Of a stretch of DNA of 64,000 nucleotides, positions 13,541 to 24,780 are shown piece by piece (the stretch's first letter is position 1; each line of letters begins with the position of its first letter). A program made the translations under genes and the position numbers. Source of the DNA: Albugo candida (lineage: Eukaryota; Oomycota; Peronosporomycetes; Albuginales); assembly GCA_040437565.1 (NCBI GenBank), contig JBDOQK010000076.1, positions 51,615 through 115,614 of the forward strand. The letters run 5' to 3'. The notes under the pieces are model-generated. The model saw only the letters and a program-made list of their open reading frames with translations, ran no database searches and was not told where the DNA came from.

Positions 13541-14604
13541 AAAATGCTGTGCTAATTGTTACACTCCACTTGACATTTTCCACCATTCTTCCCACCCACG
13601 CGAATGATATTTTATACAGGTACTTCTTGAACTTTCTCGTAAACCCATCCATAAAAGCGATACTTTCATTTGTATGGAGTTTTGATATCCACTTGCTCAC
13701 AGGTATCATCCATACGACTTGGAACAATTGCATCTGCATACAAAGTCAAACGTTCCATTTTGCCGTTCGACAAGCCGTACCCTTTACCAACGAGTGCATG
13801 AACCGGTCCTTGCTCATCCGCACTGAGACATATTCTAATGTCGACATCGGAAGCCTCGCTCATAAGGGATATGATGGTTGATGAACAAACATAGCAGCAG
13901 TATGTACCAAAAGGGTTGTACGGCGTCCTCGCAGCGATAACATGATGAGTTGGAACATCACGTAACACTCCATTTTCTTTATGCATTGGCTCGGTGGTAG
14001 TCGAGTCCAAATTAAATATGACCACCATCCGCTCCATAGTAAATTAGCGAAAAGTGAATGACCAACTGACCCTATTTCGGTGCGTCGAACGCTTCTTCCA
14101 TCCTCACAGCTACTTTATCAAACTGAAACAGAGAGAAATGTTGACATCGTACTACATGATCGCATCTCAACATAATCAGTTGATAAATCTCGACATCGCC
14201 TAAGAATGAATACCGGACAACATATGCATCCAAAGAAATATGTTTTGCTCCCTTTAATCTTGCGACGGAGTAGCTCAGAGACCCTGTGCCGTAAAGGCTG
14301 ATTGCAGTACGGAAAGGGCTGAAAGCAAGTGCCATTGTTCTGCGACTGCAACAGATGTACATCGCATCTCTTTCATGTACATAAGGATGATGCAACATCA
14401 GATCCATTCAATGACGTATGCCACGGTGAATAAAAGGCTCTCGCGAAAACCTCTGCGACAGCGACGGATTTTTGAGGGTAGGTACTTCCACATCAATTCT
14501 GACATACCAGGAGCACACTGCAACAACTGAGATGGTTGGCCTAACAGGATCATATAGTCAGCGGTTTGAGCCACTGAGAATGCAAATATGTTGATACACT
14601 TCAA
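13541..14604 (-). pseudogene. Family A, copy 1 (unidentified duplicated gene)
   Basis: Minus-strand frames 14604-14398, 14407-14072 and 14037-13666 overlap in different phases and together look like one decayed gene. The same order of segments recurs at 22.1-23.1 kb and, less well, at 24.1-24.8 kb. The best shared block is VRMEEAFDAPK here against VRMKEALDASK in copy 2, and at DNA level TGCGTCGAACGCTTCTTCCA against TGCGTCAAGCGCTTCTTTCA. A second DNA block shared with copy 2 includes 'gatggttggcct' near 14530. I do not recognise the family. It lies on the same strand as, and just downstream of, the intact pepsin-like gene. Function unknown. Confidence 0.5.
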
Positions 14605-14926
14605 GCAAGCAATAACTTGACAAAGTTGATGATGACTCTAGCATTGATCCTTCTAAATCACACAAACAATTGTATCAATAGTTGATAAGCTTATTGCTGC
14701 TCAAACCAGCGCCACCTTTCGTAAAGAAGGTAATATTGCGAGTCAAGGGAATGAAAAGGGTTGTTCCGGATGGTGAAAAAGTGTGCTGCCTGCTCGATCA
14801 TATGTGAAAGTAGCCGGGATATCCAATGGAAAGACATGGTACGGATACGAATACTGCAAGAGCAGGCACCAGAATTGCAGAAAAGTCGAGTAAAAGATTC
14901 ATCTCACCAGATTATATCAATTGATT
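14605..14926. other. Spacer downstream of the pepsin-like gene
   Basis: About 320 bp between the family A copy and the poly(A)-signal-like motif. A 71-codon plus-strand frame crosses it without any recognisable motif. I see nothing else. Confidence 0.3.
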
Positions 14927-14932
14927 TTTATT
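14927..14932 (-). terminator. Candidate polyadenylation signal AATAAA
   Basis: On the minus strand the sequence reads AATAAA about 41 bp beyond the stop codon of the 325-aa pepsin-like ORF, within an AT-rich stretch. The position suits a eukaryotic 3' end, but the hexamer is common by chance in DNA of this composition. Confidence 0.3.
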
Positions 14933-14972
14933 TTCCTTCGATCCAATTGGATTTGATCAGTCAAATCGGTAT

Positions 14973-15950
14973 TTAATAGTTGGTATCAACGATGAATGTG
15001 TACGGTTCGAATTCGAATCCCAGAGCTGTTGTGCCAATAGAGTAGATTCTGGTAGCATAACGTTTCGAGAATGTAGCACCTATGGTATACATCTTCTCGT
15101 CTCCATTTTCCCAAGCTTGGAGTGCCAAGAAGCACATTGAATCAGAGCCTATGGTGCGAAGAATATACTCATCTTTTGTGAGTTTGTAAACTTTTCTACC
15201 GGGAAGGTGAAACTTCAAATAAGGTAGCTCGATGCCGTTGATTTCATGACATGCAAATGACGTTGTGTCGGAAATGCCACATTGCACCCTCAGCGACTGG
15301 GCTATTCGGTTAAAAGATCTAGGAGATACCGTGCTGATTACTGAGCCATAATTAAGTGTCAGCGCATACTTTTCCAATCCCAATCTGACATCTCTCCAAC
15401 GTTCAAGTGTTGTTTCAGAATAGAATTTTAGCTCGATCCTTGCATTCAGTTTACCAAGAGTTGCGACCCTAGACGAGTTACAATCGTACATTCTCTCAGA
15501 ACGATAAGCATGACGCAGCTTTTTATAGTCTCTAAACTTCATCACATTCTTAAAGAACAATTTTGGGTCACTAGTACCAACCCATTCAAAACTGAGTTGA
15601 TGTGGAAGGTCAGCACGGTAGACACAAAATGGCTTCAATTTCGGTACTTTTGAGTAGTCCAGAGATGCAAGAGACAAGGATGTATTGACGTCATGTTGTG
15701 GCGGCGGAAGTTTCCATATAGTGTCAGTTGCCGTATATTCTGGCTCAAATGCAATCACATCCGAATCATACGTTCCGGGGCCGGTCGCCTCAATGACAAG
15801 TTCCATTTCTCCGTCTTTAGCGTTGTCATTCACAACAAAACATACACCATGTTCTGGAATGCCTCTACAGGCAGCCACCGTCAGTTTTATATACAGATGC
15901 GCGCACGAAGACTCAAATAGTTCGAAAATGAGGAGAAGGAAGTATCTCAT
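14973..15950 (-). CDS. Secreted pepsin-like pseudoenzyme (A1-type C-lobe, Asp lost)
   Basis: This is the longest intact reading frame in the window: 325 aa from the chosen Met, with no break. The frame is open for 20 more codons upstream, but the inner Met gives a clean signal peptide (MRYFLLLIFELFESSCA, residues 1-17). The last ~130 residues follow the C-terminal lobe of pepsin-family (A1) aspartic proteases: a strand-loop where A1 enzymes have the second catalytic Asp-Thr-Gly (here LNYGSVIST, N200-Y201-G202), a Cys pair C234/C273 bracketing LPYLKFHLPGRKVYKL and EYILR, then YTIGATFSKRYATRIYS, and LGFEFEP near the end. The catalytic Asp is Asn and Thr is Tyr, and no N-lobe DTG is visible, so a protease activity is unlikely. 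The N-terminal ~180 residues do not resemble the standard N-lobe. A broken paralogue lies at 19.8-20.65 kb. Likely exported; role unknown. Confidence 0.7.
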   Translation of the reverse strand: MRYFLLLIFELFESSCAHLYIKLTVAACRGIPEHGVCFVVNDNAKDGEMELVIEATGPGTYDSDVIAFEPEYTATDTIWKLPPPQHDVNTSLSLASLDYSKVPKLKPFCVYRADLPHQLSFEWVGTSDPKLFFKNVMKFRDYKKLRHAYRSERMYDCNSSRVATLGKLNARIELKFYSETTLERWRDVRLGLEKYALTLNYGSVISTVSPRSFNRIAQSLRVQCGISDTTSFACHEINGIELPYLKFHLPGRKVYKLTKDEYILRTIGSDSMCFLALQAWENGDEKMYTIGATFSKRYATRIYSIGTTALGFEFEPYTFIVDTNY

Positions 15951-17150
15951 TAAAGCGAAATATATGATTTGAAAGTGTTCAGAACTTGGGGTACGTGCTA
16001 TAATCGCCAATGCGGTGATGCTTCCTTCTCATTGATAGCAAGCTGAAAAATGGCACCTGAGAGATTCGATGTTGACCTTGCAAAATATGGAAACTTGTCG
16101 AATTACTGGCTAGCCAACGCACTAAGACGTATCTGAGGCCATTTATCATAAAGAAATTGACTACAATGTTCGATTGCAGTCCGGTTACTATGTCATCGCC
16201 GGATCTCCCACTTATAAGCAAGCAGTATGTGCTCAAGCTGTACTAGTTTTTTTTCTTCCAGATTCATTTGCGAGGAATCAACCATTCATAAAGCATATTT
16301 GTATCAGCAACAACGTCGAATTTTCGATTTTAGCGAATGATACGACATATATTTCTCGAATGTAGCCAGAAATTTGAGAAGGCTACCGCTCTACTCGTCA
16401 ATTGACGGATTGGCTTCGTAAACCGATTTTTCTTTTGTTTGATACAAGCAAGTTTTTTCAGCGCCATGCCTTAATTATTCGATAGAAAATGAGCAACGTT
16501 TGGACCGAGCGTAATCATGCGTTCAACAATCCGAAATTGGTCTGATTGGGCACACCATCAACCAGCTGTTATGGATATGCCAGAATTATCGGCCGAAGTT
16601 TGGTTAGACTATCGACATTGTAATGGTTTTGGTGTCATAATGAGCCTTGATTTCTAAGTCATTAGTCTTTTTTATCACTTGTGGCATTTTAGGGAAAGGA
16701 TACTACTGACTAGAATTTGGAGTTTGCTATGATTGTATGTCATGGTTTCTTCCTACTATCGCAGTATTTACTGCCACACTTTTTTTCCTATCTAGTTGGA
16801 CATTTTCGCACGTAGCTATAGGTGATGGTCAGGAATATAAAAATATTGAATCCTATTGATTTGCAACGTTGCTTGTGTCATCCAGCACCGAACATTCTCT
16901 CTCTCAGCATTTAATGCCCTCGACTTGTGGATCGATTATAAACAAGCGTAGGCCTTCCACTCGACACGAACCGGCTTGTTGTATGCTGTTAAGACGCAGT
17001 AGAATGTTCCAAATACTATTTGAAAACCGTACGATGCCATGCGAAGTGCAGGTCCGAATAGTTGCATTTAACAATCATACTGATTCGTCGTCATTCGAAA
17101 CATAGCAGCGGAGTATGCGCAGCCGCACACTTCAGAGGACTACAGTAAGT
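15951..17150. other. No recognisable gene
   Basis: Upstream region of the pepsin-like gene and beyond. Frames of 63-85 codons occur on both strands without motifs. The first few hundred bases should hold the promoter of the minus-strand gene, but no element is identifiable by eye. Confidence 0.35.
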
Positions 17151-17153
17151 GAT

Positions 17154-17398
17154 TACGTGCTCTTGATGATGCCTTCACAAGACTGACCCAAATTTACTAC
17201 GCAAATTGTGTTGGAGCGGCAAAGAAATTTGAAAGCATTTTGCGACGTTTCCATCATCCCAAAAACATTGATACTCTTACGCCAAAGTACGTGCTTATTA
17301 CCGTTTCCCTGTACTTTGCCCGAGGCCACTACAATCACTTATCGCCATTGTATCTTCTTTCTGTATCGAAAGAAATGCCACTAACAATCCCCGGTTGA
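17154..17398 (+). pseudogene. Unidentified coding-like segment
   Basis: A plus-strand stretch of about 81 sense codons without a Met start ends at a TGA near 17396. The translation is protein-like, with helical (LDDAFTRLTQIYYANCVGA) and aromatic segments (LYFARGHYNHLSPLYLLS). It may be an internal exon, since 'cag|taagt'-like sequence lies just upstream, or a remnant. I do not recognise the family. Confidence 0.22.
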
Positions 17399-19804
17399 TC
17401 AGTTGTATAGGTCTGAGCTCAACAGCTCTGCCATCTCAAGTCGGGTATGAGGTTCTTGTTGATATATTCTGAGATGAATTATTTCGTTCTTTCTGCTAAA
17501 TGCGCTTTGTCATCAAGTCCAAAGCAGTCAGTTACCAGAGTACGCCAACGCTTGAAAGTCGATCGGTGACAGCCACGAAGTTCTGAGACAATTGGGCAAC
17601 ATATGTGTCTACACATAGTCGTATAGGCTGAATGTAAAATGTAAGTATCATATCCATTTCGTAAGATTCAAAGACCCCCTCCCCAATAGTGGTGTGCCTC
17701 TGGCCTTAATTTCTCATATTTTCTGTGCGCGATCGCCTTCGGCACATCCCAAATGAGCAATATTTCGCATAGAGAATCACTATAGTTTCGATAATCAAGA
17801 ATTTCAATCAAGCACGATACATTCTTATTTTTTCGCCATGGTACCTCTAAATGTGGCGCAGTGGATGATGTTCTTCCAGTCGTAAGATGCACCTTACTGA
17901 ATATTAGACGAGATCCGACCACACACACTCAACCAGAAAATTAATCCTCCGCAGGGGGAGCGTAGCAATTTTTTTTAGTATCTCTGTGGCACACACCGCA
18001 AATCAAGACGCGAGTGTTCCGTATTCAATGCTACCTCGATTGCTTCAATAGTTCCATTCGTGAAACATATGATTTACTAGATGAAAACATGGAATGACAT
18101 TTGCAGTATTCGTACCTCAATGTATTAGGTTTCATATCGCTCATTACACAAACATCTTGATAGCTGAATTCAAATTGGCACAGCCAAAATGAGTTTGATT
18201 GTGATTTCCGTAGCCGTCCGTCAGTTATGATTGTGATAAATTGAAAAACTCATGTACCAAAGTGAGAAAATTCTTTAAGCGGGAAGTCAAAAGCTGCAAA
18301 ACGTCCACCTCTATCTTCTTTACAACATCCCCAGTCTAGATCCCGACAAATCAATCCTATCATACCATTGCCACTCAGCGATTTCCGGCCAAAGTTCCAC
18401 CATTCAAAACAGCCATGAAGTCTTTCCTAGCATTACCGCCTCATCTTAGCAATCTTGATCCTTCGAGATCGTCGGTAGCAAAAATCAATAACTATACGAT
18501 GCCAACGGTCCGGATCTGAGGAATTTCATTGTGACTGAAGCTATTCCAGCGTCGTAACAAATTTGTTCCCGATATTTGTTGTGGAATGAACACTTCAAGC
18601 AGTATTGTGTCCGCTATGAGCTCCTTATTGCAACAAACACTTTTTCTTCCGCAACCAGCTGAGAATAAATCTATTACTTTTATGAGACGAGTCTCGAACC
18701 AGTCTCCTTTCATCTGTTTAGGCACGCATTGTTATCATGAACATTACTGTAATGCCTTTTGAGAGGCTGAATCGATCGAATCTGAAGCCCTTCCTCTATA
18801 GCGATCACATGCTAGGGTCGACATACTTTGTACACAGAGCTTGCAGATCATTCCGGTAGAGGTAGCATTGAATGAATGCTTGAGCCTAGAGCAAGTCGAC
18901 GGATAATGTGACAAGGTGAATTCTTGCAAATGACAAGCGATCATGTCGAAGGCATACTTTTGTATTATTCCACCGTGACTGATAGCTGGTAACAAAGAGC
19001 TCTGTAATTCATCAGAAAGATAAGAGAAGGCTGAGAATAGCTGTGAGCATGTAGAGTACATCCGTTATCTTCCATCCAGCCTTGACCGTTGCTGTCTGCA
19101 GCATGCAACTTGTACACATCCAACGGAGAACGCATTGCGATGTTACGTGGATAGAAGAGTCCAAGCTTGTATACACTACTATTATTACCATTACCGCATA
19201 ATCAGAATGAAATGTACTAATGGTGGTTTCTTAAGACTACCAACTAATGCACAGAAAGAGAAGTGCACTGCACTTATGTACAACAGTAACAACAAAGACT
19301 TACAAGCTGCTGAAGAAGCTCACATCGATTAGCTACGTACGTATTCCATTATCGCATACATCACATCTTCCAAGCGCGGGTTGCAATGATTTAGTCAACA
19401 ACAGAAATAACAGCTCAAAGTGAAAAGTGGATTTTCATGATCGAGGTCAAGTCTTTTGAACCCAATTTAGTTTCGTCTTCAGATATGACTAGTTGATTGC
19501 AGCGAAAATATTGTACGCATGCGTGTGATCTGATCATATTCGTCTAGCGACGGTGGAGATATCTGTTAGATAGCGTACCGAAGGGTGAAAATCTTTTTTA
19601 GTATGTGTTCAGTATGCTCCCAGCATGGCTATTCTCATTCTCATGGATATTTAAGTACTATCGAAAAACTATGGATGTGAAGAAATGCATTGATCACACA
19701 CCTCGAAGAAGTTTAGTGCATACTAAGAAATTGATGGTGTTGCCAAAATCCAAATATCGATGGAATGTAATGCATTTCAGTTGCTTGTCTCGACCTAATT
19801 ACAA
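17399..19804. other. No firm gene; weak minus-strand coding-like frames
   Basis: Minus-strand frames at 19061-18744, 18725-18492 and 17928-17668 look mildly protein-like and share an orientation with the flanking duplicated genes. They could be pieces of a decayed member of the array, but no segment aligns clearly with the pepsin-like or family A copies. Confidence 0.25.
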
Positions 19805-20650
19805 TTAAGTCCCTTGTCTGACCTGATTGTATAGCACGAATCCGAATTTCTTCTCTTTAAGCCAGATTTTGGTAGCGTAACTTTTGGCAAATGCTGCAAC
19901 CATAAGCCATCTCATATCCCACTGGGTTTTCTTGTGAGGTTCCAACGCCAGAAAGCAAATTGCTGGGGGCGTTATCCCATCTCTCCGCACGATAGATTGC
20001 TTACTTATAAATTCGTATTATACTCCATCATCACCCAATCTGTATGGAAATGTAGGCAACTCAGTCGTAATAATCAATATCCTGGACTTGAAACCTCTCT
20101 AACACTTCCATTTTGATATTTTCGTATGAGTTCTCATCCATCGTGCTTATCACTGAGCCATAATTGAATGAGATACCAGTGTAATCGTAAATCGTAACAG
20201 AATCAAGCTGAGGACGAGCCCAGTTCCCTGTCACTGTGATACGACTTGCTGAAGCACCAAACGTCTTTTTTGTTTTAAATATTTGGTCGTCAAGATTATC
20301 CAGATAAATATGTTCCTTATTTGTGTTCGACATTTCATGGATGAGTGGATCGAGTGGGAAATACCATGTTGGATGATCAGATTGTGTCCATTCAAAACTA
20401 AGTATGTTTACAGAAGACGGGAAAGAGAGCTGATCAAAACGAACGTAAGAAACAAGCTCAGCGACTTCTTGTTGGTGATGGACTGAATTCGGTGCATGTG
20501 GAATTTTGCTGCTCAATCTAAGATATAAAGTCAAATCGATGTCAGCTGCAGGTGCGTTGCATTCATTGTTCACGTGCTCATCATGCATGCTTTCTTCCAT
20601 ATTATCGCCAAGTTCAACAACGGGTGTCCATTCGTCACGAGCTTTTTGCT
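19805..20650 (-). pseudogene. Paralogue of the pepsin-like pseudoenzyme, broken
   Basis: Two minus-strand frames (20600-20061 and 19990-19805) align end to end with the intact gene at 14973-15950. Shared landmarks are LSFEW there against LSFEWTQSD here, ALTLNYGSVIST against GISFNYGSVIST, ICFLALEPHKK for MCFLALQ, and FAKSYATKIWLKEKKFGF for FSKRYATRIYS...LGF. The Asn-Tyr-Gly triplet replacing Asp-Thr-Gly lies at 20157-20165, with the same surrounding DNA (ACTGAGCCATAATT on the plus strand). A frame change separates the two pieces, and the N-terminal third is hard to follow above 20650. The first Cys of the C-lobe pair appears lost. It has clearly diverged from copy 1, so the duplication is not recent. 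Confidence 0.65.
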
Positions 20651-21081
20651 TCCTTGCAGCGAAAACTATTTCCTATTGTGGACCACGTACCGAACGCGAT
20701 CTCGCGCCAAGTTTAATGTGTGATCGAGCATACGAAAGCTCAAGTGGCTGAGCTACAAGAAGGAGAAAGAATTTCAATAAAAGACTTGTCATTGAGCAGA
20801 ATACTTCAAAAGTGTCACTTTTCGGTAGCGTGCCAGCTAACCACAGTCACTGGATCAAAAGGAGATTTCTTTCTATCTTCCGGGAGGTGTAATTATTTAT
20901 TGATGCGTTCGATAAGCACCTTTCTTTTCTATAATAATGCCAAGTGTACGACTTCCAAAGCCCCGACAGTTCATAACTAATCCTATTCCTAGCATTATTA
21001 CGTGTACCAGCGCGGAAGAAGGAAATTCGCACGATTACTCTGAGCGTTCTTTTTGCTTTTTTTTGTTAGAAATTTGCTAAG
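20651..21081. other. Probable decayed 5' part of the pepsin-like paralogue
   Basis: Upstream of the paralogue the minus strand shows short frames (for example 21032-20847) that could be the remains of its N-terminal region and signal peptide, but no residue-level match to copy 1 is convincing. Nothing else is seen. Confidence 0.25.
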
Positions 21082-21312
21082 GTGAAGCTTAAAAGCGGAA
21101 CCTTGTATCTCTATCTGTGCTCAGTCAAGAGCAACTTTTGCAAATCCACTACACGGTGTTGTAAAACGTCTACAATTTCAAATTCTGAAAGTGGGAAAAG
21201 AACTAGTAAGCCCTGCTACTTTACGCTTTGCTTGGATGATTGTAATGTATCTCATGGAAATTTCCTGATCTGTAATGTTTGGCATATGCGGTCGCTGAGA
21301 ACAAAGATTTGA
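21082..21312 (+). CDS. Small Cys-rich ORF (76 aa), hypothetical
   Basis: A plus-strand 76-codon frame contains eight Cys, including a Cys-Cys pair and a CYFTLCLDDC cluster. It lies within the array of secreted-type genes but on the opposite strand. The first 18 residues are only weakly hydrophobic, so secretion is not assured. Cys-rich small proteins are common among secreted effectors and peptides, yet a frame this short may be chance. Confidence 0.2.
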   Translation: MKLKSGTLYLYLCSVKSNFCKSTTRCCKTSTISNSESGKRTSKPCYFTLCLDDCNVSHGNFLICNVWHMRSLRTKI

Positions 21313-22100
21313 ATGGAACGAAAATTCGAAAGTAGCTCACTAAGGCCAAAACCGTGTGACACGGCAACAATTTCAGAACTCTTCCTTGCACAAGTCATGC
21401 TTAAGGTGGCTGACGAAATCATCACATCAACTTAACTGCTCCACTTTAATTGCTCCTCACCGCTACTATCTATCAAAACGATAGCATTAGGCAAATATGT
21501 AGTCCTCTGCTTTTCTCGTCTACCCGTACCTCGAATAGGTTTCAATTCCATGGAGTAATTCCCATTTGATCAGATTAATCACCAGTACGAATTGCGTCTG
21601 GGTGCGCTCAACCGAAACCCAATCCGTCCCATGTACAAGAAGCCTCATTTGACGAGCATGGATGAAGAGTTTACTGTACTGTTAGGAATACCAGCGACCT
21701 ATCATACATAGTCCGTGTGTATGTGGCAGCTTCGCTCGTACAAGTTCTTCTGACCAGTAATGAGCACATTCACTTTGTACTTGAAAAGCAAATCTTCAAG
21801 TACGATCCAGGGTGCTGCATCACGATTCACTTGTTTCAACTCCTATTCGTCTAATTTATTGCACAGTTTACGACGCCAGTCGTGGTAGGAGGATTTCTCT
21901 GCGTTATGGATAGTTCCGTAATCGAAAGAATGCCGGAATACTCCGCGACGATTTTCAGGAGCATGTTAGCGATGATATATAGGCACTGAGCATTCACCCA
22001 ATCATTTACTTCTGAAGCTGCCCAACTTGGTTGAAAGTCATCACACTCGGATGCTCCACTAGGATCGAGCCATCGCCTTCCCTGGATTATAATCATGCTC
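21313..22100. other. No recognisable gene
   Basis: A short minus-strand frame at 22114-21851 directly follows the family A copy 2 frame and may be its decayed 3' end. The remainder shows nothing identifiable. Confidence 0.3.
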
Positions 22101-23130
22101 GTTGAAACGAACACTAATCAAATATGGAGAAGAGGCTGCAATGGGCTCGCTTATGTGCACAAATTGATCCCATTGTGAGCCGCAGCCAGTTGCATAATTG
22201 ATGTCTCCTCCATGGAACTGAATTTTTATTGAATATCTTCACAGGCGCGGTTTGCTGTCGTTTTCCCCGGGTTATACACAAATGCTCACAAATTACCGTA
22301 TGTAAACACTTCACTTTCTCTATCTCTCTTTCCGATTTTGAAGTGAGCGAGCCAATCTTGCTTCGGTCACTTCCATCATTCTCAACAGGTAACAGTAACG
22401 CGTATTCGTATTCAAATCTGATATCAATAATTGAGCATAAAGCCTGGATTTTGAATTCGTCACTAGGGCCCAATAATGATCGGACAGTGGCACATATCAA
22501 TAGTCCATATCGCACCATTGGCTCGTTGGCATTAATATCCACAAAAAACATGACCATCATAACGAAGTGAGGAAATGTGACCGACGATCGGCCCTGTTTC
22601 GATGCGTCAAGCGCTTCTTTCATCCTCACAACGACCGTATCAATCACGTGGTACCCGAATTGAACCAGAAAGAAAGGATGATAAGCACTATATAATCAGG
22701 CGATAAAAGTCGCCAGTGCTGTTGTAGGAGTGTCGTACAGCATACCAATTTGAGAATAATCGTCATCGTGCTTTTGGCGTCCACGAGTGGATGAGTTAGG
22801 GTAAAAAGAACAACACGAAAGTTTTCGTTCCATTAGACTTTGAGGTCCTCGCCATTAAGAAATTGATTGCAAACGGGTAACGGCTGAATGCAAGTGTCGT
22901 TGTTGTGCGATCGCAACATAACCTATCGCATCTTCTAAATGTACAAAAAATAATATAAGATCAGATCTATTCTATGGCATATGTCATGTGAAGTACAGTC
23001 TCTCGCAACAGCTTTGCTCAAGCGGCGAAACTTTTCAAGATTGGAACGATCTCATCGATTCCGAGAGCACACTACAGCACCTGACGATGGTTGGCCTTAA
23101 AAAAAGGAGAGTTATTCATCGGTGTGGGTC
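22101..23130 (-). pseudogene. Family A, copy 2 (unidentified duplicated gene)
   Basis: The minus-strand frame 22647-22114 (177 codons) is the best-preserved part. Upstream in other frames it aligns with copy 1 segment by segment: AVRHSYNSTGDFYRLII here against VVRYSFLGDVEIYQLIM, VRMKEALDASK against VRMEEAFDAPK, then a hydrophobic stretch (FVMMVMFFVDINANEPM) against MVVIFNLDSTTTEPM. DNA similarity extends upstream to about 23100, where both copies share 'gatggttggcct'. No domain is recognised. The order of segments shows a duplicated gene rather than a shared short motif. Breaks in frame indicate decay. Confidence 0.5.
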
Positions 23131-24137
23131 ATTATGTACTGTATCCCAGAATGAAAAAAAACACATAAATGAAGATACTGGACAGCCATCTGAGTTTGAG
23201 CCGGTGAGGATCTAGATATGTCGAGACAAGAAATATTCTGACAGATTTTGATGCTGACGGTATTCGACGGTGTCTGACAATATGCACCTTGTCAAATTGG
23301 TGACTACTTGCCGGGAACTTTCTATACGTTGACTCGTATTGTTGAACGTCATGCAAACCAAACTAATGGAATCATCCGATCCTATCGTCGTTGATCGAGT
23401 AGACTAGAAGCAATACTTTCACGACGCATTCTGCAAGATCGGCGGTGTTGTCGCCAAAAATGCCGAGAAGAAATAGGCGGCGGAGGGAAGGCTGTGGATC
23501 AAAATTCTGTATAACAACTGGCGGCATGCTAGTACGCATTTACTTAGGCCATCGAAGATAGGATTACAATCTATAAGCATTCCAGGGAACCATACATGGA
23601 AGTGCAACATATCCAGATGCTGCGTAAATGAGGGTTCATGAATCAATTACAGTCTGGAGCTATGCGTGGATGCTTGTTTGGAAAATTTCACACTTTTGGG
23701 AGATTAGCTCTGTTGCCTCAAATGCACGAGTTATACGCACTATTGTGATCAGATTGATGGTCTCGCTCTTCACGTGAATCATTCCGATGCCAACTGGAAG
23801 CAGCGTCAGTCTTGCATGTGCGCGACATACCTATCAGCACCGATCGATTCCGCAGTTCACAACACTCGTAATCAAAAATTACCTCCTTTTTGTTTGCACA
23901 AGTTTACTTTTTGTTATCTTTTCGGTCAATTGCGAATTCAATTTTACATTGCAAGGATTCCGTGTGCTGGGCATGGAAAATGAATACTTATGTGCTGAAG
24001 CCAAGATTCGAGCTTATGTGATCGCTTGTAGCCCAATATCACCTTACTCCTGGGATACTAATGCATCCTAACGTGGTAATGAGCTGAGAGAATCGTTTTT
24101 GTTATCAAATATTCCAATCTTCCAACCTTCACGTACC
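23131..24137. other. No recognisable gene
   Basis: Spacer between family A copies 2 and 3. A 94-codon plus-strand frame at 23787-24071 contains a hydrophobic core (LLFVCTSLLFVIFSV) but nothing else supports a gene. Confidence 0.3.
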
Positions 24138-24780
24138 CTATTCCAATCTTATTAAGGGTAATACATTGGTATTTGGCTGCTTGATTTGTGATAATCGAAT
24201 AATGTGGGTGCAGTAGACAGGACTTAGAGCAATGCTATAGTGATGAAAGCCTCTGAATGGCATTTCAATAGGCGATGCTCTATTAGAGCTGATTAACGGA
24301 ACAACATTGTATAATATCTTTACCCTGTCCAAGTACCCATGTGTGAATGCTTGCTGGTAGCGTAATAGCTTCAAAAATATCATTTGGCTTTTGTCGTACT
24401 TTATATGCGGCAGTTATCACCGTAAGAAAAGCTTGGTCTGAATCAGAATCAACGACCGTATTCATCGCGATCAGATCAATGGATAAGAACGAAAAAGGGA
24501 TTCAACAATGCTGATACATTATTTGTGGCGTCCTGATATTTCAAGGAGACAACGTAAGCCGATGACTCCATCTCGACTGTTAAGGAAAACCCTACTTCCA
24601 TAAAAAATAACAGCGGAAACATCACGTAATATTTTGACCGTAACGCGTGCTTTCGGTATAAAATTTTTTTGGATGCAGAATGTTGGTCACTCGTTTCGAT
24701 GCGATCTACTGAGACTCTTCTACAAGTGTAGATCACCACATGTTCGGAAAAGTCTTATGATAGAAGGATAACTCTGATGA
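24138..24780 (-). pseudogene. Family A, copy 3 (weakest copy)
   Basis: Minus-strand frames 24739-24476, 24465-24283 and 24383-24138 in changing phases resemble copies 1 and 2. A GTTTCGATGCG...TCTTCT DNA block at about 24690 matches the block at 14080 and 22600. The hydrophobic segment YVMFPLLFFMEVGFSLTVEM matches FVMMVMFFVDINANEPM of copy 2, and a later ITLPASI segment recalls LTLYADAIVPS of copy 1. Similarity is low, so the assignment is tentative. Confidence 0.35.

Noticed and set aside
15000-15020. ggttcgaattcgaatcc resembling a tRNA B-box
   Set aside because: It lies inside the coding sequence of the pepsin-like gene and has no A-box or acceptor stem at the right distances.
15951-16010. 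Longer start for the pepsin-like ORF, 20 codons upstream
   Set aside because: Using it would place a charged, non-signal sequence before the hydrophobic core; the inner Met at 15950 gives a proper signal peptide.
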